A stretch of 52,128 nt of DNA, from assembly GCA_005880315.1 (NCBI GenBank), contig VBHB01000101.1, positions 1 to 52,128 of the forward strand, written 5' to 3'. Under the pieces are notes generated by a model. The model had not been told where the DNA came from. It saw only the letters and a list, made by a program, of their open reading frames with translations, and made no database searches. Numbering within the stretch: the stretch's first letter is position 1; every line of letters starts with the position of its first letter. The position numbers and the translations under genes were made by a program. This stretch comes from Chloroflexota bacterium. GTDB lineage: Bacteria; Chloroflexota; Dormibacteria; Dormibacterales; Dormibacteraceae. Shown one piece after another: positions 51,002 through 52,128 of this stretch.

Positions 51002-51093
51002 TTCGGTTCTTGGCAGGGGATTGTGAATTTTACGCGCACGTCACCCCTGAACTCGTGTGGTCCAACCAACGAATTGGGTACAGTCCTGAGTCT

Positions 51094-52128
51094 GTGAAGG
51101 TTGGCACCCCAAAGGAAACCGCGCCCGATGAACGGCGCGTGGCCCTCGTTCCCGACACCGTCAGCCGGCTCGCCGCCGCCACCCTCGAGGTAAAAGTCGA
51201 GTCCGGAGCGGGGTCGGCGGCATTCATCACCGACCAGGCGTACGAGCAGGCCGGGGCGAATATCGTCAAAGGTCCCGCTGCGCTCATCGGCGACGCTGAC
51301 GCAGTCCTCAAGGTCCAGGCACCATCGGAAGCCGAGGTGGCCCTGTTCAAGAAGGGCGCGGTCCTGATCAGCTTTCTTCAGCCGGCAACCCAGGGCGACA
51401 TCGTTCGGGCCCTTGCCGCGCAGGGCGTGACTGCGTTCAGCCTCGAGCTCGTGCCCCGCATCTCTCGAGCGCAGTCGATGGACGCCCTTTCGTCGCAAGC
51501 GTCGGCGGCCGGCTACAAGGCCGTGCTGATGGCAGCCGGCCGGCTGGGCAAGTTCTTCCCGATGATGATGACTGCCGCCGGCACCATCCCTCCCGCACGT
51601 GTGCTCGTCATGGGCGCCGGAGTCGCAGGCCTGCAGGCGATTGCCACTGCCCGCCGGCTCGGGGCCGTCGTATCCGCTTATGACGTTCGCCCGGCGGTCA
51701 AGGAAGAGGTGCAGTCGCTGGGCGCGACGTTCATCGAGCTGCCGCTGGAGACGCAAGAGGGCGAGGGTGGGTACGCGAAAGAGCAGTCCGAGGAGTTCCT
51801 TCGCAAGCAGCGCGAGCTGATCGGAGAGCACGTCGCCAAGTCAGACGTCGTCATCACCACGGCGGCGGTCCCCGGCCGCCGCGCGCCGCTGCTCGTGACC
51901 GGTGAGATGGTCAAGGGCATGCGGCCTGGTTCCGTGATCGTGGACCTGGCTGCGGAAACCGGTGGCAACGTCGAGCTTACGAAGTCCGGAAAGGACGTCG
52001 ACGTCGGCGGTGTGACCATCATCGGTACGCGCAACGTGCCGTCGACGATGCCGCTCCATGCGAGCCAGCTGTACGCGCGCAACGTGGCCAACCTGCTCAT
52101 GCATCTCGTCAAGGATGGAGCGCTCGTG
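51094..52128 (+). CDS. pntA: NAD(P) transhydrogenase alpha subunit, N-terminal part (truncated by window)
   Basis: The first 345 residues of the NAD(H)-binding subunit of proton-pumping transhydrogenase. The window ends before any stop codon. It starts VKVGTPKETAPDERRVALVP, the alanine dehydrogenase/PNT N-terminal domain. RISRAQSMDALSSQASAAGY is the mobile loop region. The NAD fold has VMGAGVAGLQAIATARRLGA near 172, and DVVITTAAVPGRRAP follows. The GTG at 51094 is chosen because the conserved K-x-G-x-P-KE start follows directly. It is divergent from korA with 92 bases between, so the two may share control. Together they connect ferredoxin-linked oxidation with NADPH supply. Confidence 0.93.
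   Translation, partial: MKVGTPKETAPDERRVALVPDTVSRLAAATLEVKVESGAGSAAFITDQAYEQAGANIVKGPAALIGDADAVLKVQAPSEAEVALFKKGAVLISFLQPATQGDIVRALAAQGVTAFSLELVPRISRAQSMDALSSQASAAGYKAVLMAAGRLGKFFPMMMTAAGTIPPARVLVMGAGVAGLQAIATARRLGAVVSAYDVRPAVKEEVQSLGATFIELPLETQEGEGGYAKEQSEEFLRKQRELIGEHVAKSDVVITTAAVPGRRAPLLVTGEMVKGMRPGSVIVDLAAETGGNVELTKSGKDVDVGGVTIIGTRNVPSTMPLHASQLYARNVANLLMHLVKDGALV

Noticed and set aside
1-52128. CRISPR arrays, insertion sequences, prophage or rRNA genes
   Set aside because: No regularly spaced repeats, transposase or integrase motifs, phage structural genes or rRNA signatures were seen on either strand.

Overview
The window is about 52 kb of gene-dense, high-GC bacterial chromosome with many GTG and TTG starts, short or overlapping gene junctions and no intergenic gap over 300 bases. 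The gene mix suggests a free-living soil-type heterotroph from the Chloroflexota/Actinomycetota side of the tree: YvcK with an N-terminal membrane anchor, bactofilin, class II FBPase, two-subunit 2-oxoacid:ferredoxin oxidoreductase, ECF sigma factor and several Asp-box propeller proteins. A candidate lineage such as Dormibacterota would fit, but this is an inference from gene content, not a placement. No insertion sequence, prophage, CRISPR array or rRNA was seen.

Layout. 1-5270: end of an unidentified gene, ROK sugar kinase, CCA-adding enzyme, bactofilin, a basic protein, GlpX and an unrecognised protein. 5274-6914: acyl-CoA synthetase on the minus strand. 6995-7186: a promoter, a structured RNA closed by a 13-bp stem, and an intrinsic terminator, directly ahead of a GT87-type membrane glycosyltransferase. 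8435-9697: MFS transporter. 9763-13288: DUF1232 protein, then the conserved rplI-dnaB-purA run. 13353-15145: ECF sigma factor translationally coupled to a one-pass membrane protein with seven Asp-box motifs, a possible sigma/anti-sigma-receptor pair. 15180-21799: HTH_42/AlkZ-like protein, lone RnfD-like membrane protein, second Asp-box protein, RidA, PAP2 phosphatase, YvcK and a DUF5808-like protein. 21942-22016: tRNA-Gln(CTG). 22131-28858: LUD protein divergent from MarR across a 20-bp palindrome, DHFR-family protein, lipoprotein, secreted propeller, MBL protein, zinc ADH, MFS transporter.

28947-40732 is the clearest functional unit, a LacI-controlled carbohydrate locus. Tandem AAGCGCTT operators precede lacI, a Dpp/Opp-type ABC importer (one permease, one permease-ATPase fusion, one ATPase, one lipoprotein binding protein), a GH3 beta-glucosidase and a secreted beta-helix protein resembling GH55-type beta-1,3-glucanases. 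The likely job is extracellular glucan attack, oligosaccharide import and intracellular hydrolysis. A LysR regulator, a ChrB-domain protein and a sensor histidine kinase follow.

44066-52128: two HhH-GPD alkylbase glycosylases, M3 oligopeptidase, APH-family kinase, korA-korB, and the start of a divergent transhydrogenase alpha subunit that runs off the window. KorAB and transhydrogenase link 2-oxoacid oxidation, ferredoxin and NAD(P)H pools.

Points most worth a second look: the structured RNA at 7030-7186, the ECF/Asp-box pair at 13353-15145, the fused permease-ATPase in the LacI locus, and several genes whose domain begins upstream of any ATG/GTG/TTG, where ATC or CTG sits in the expected start position.
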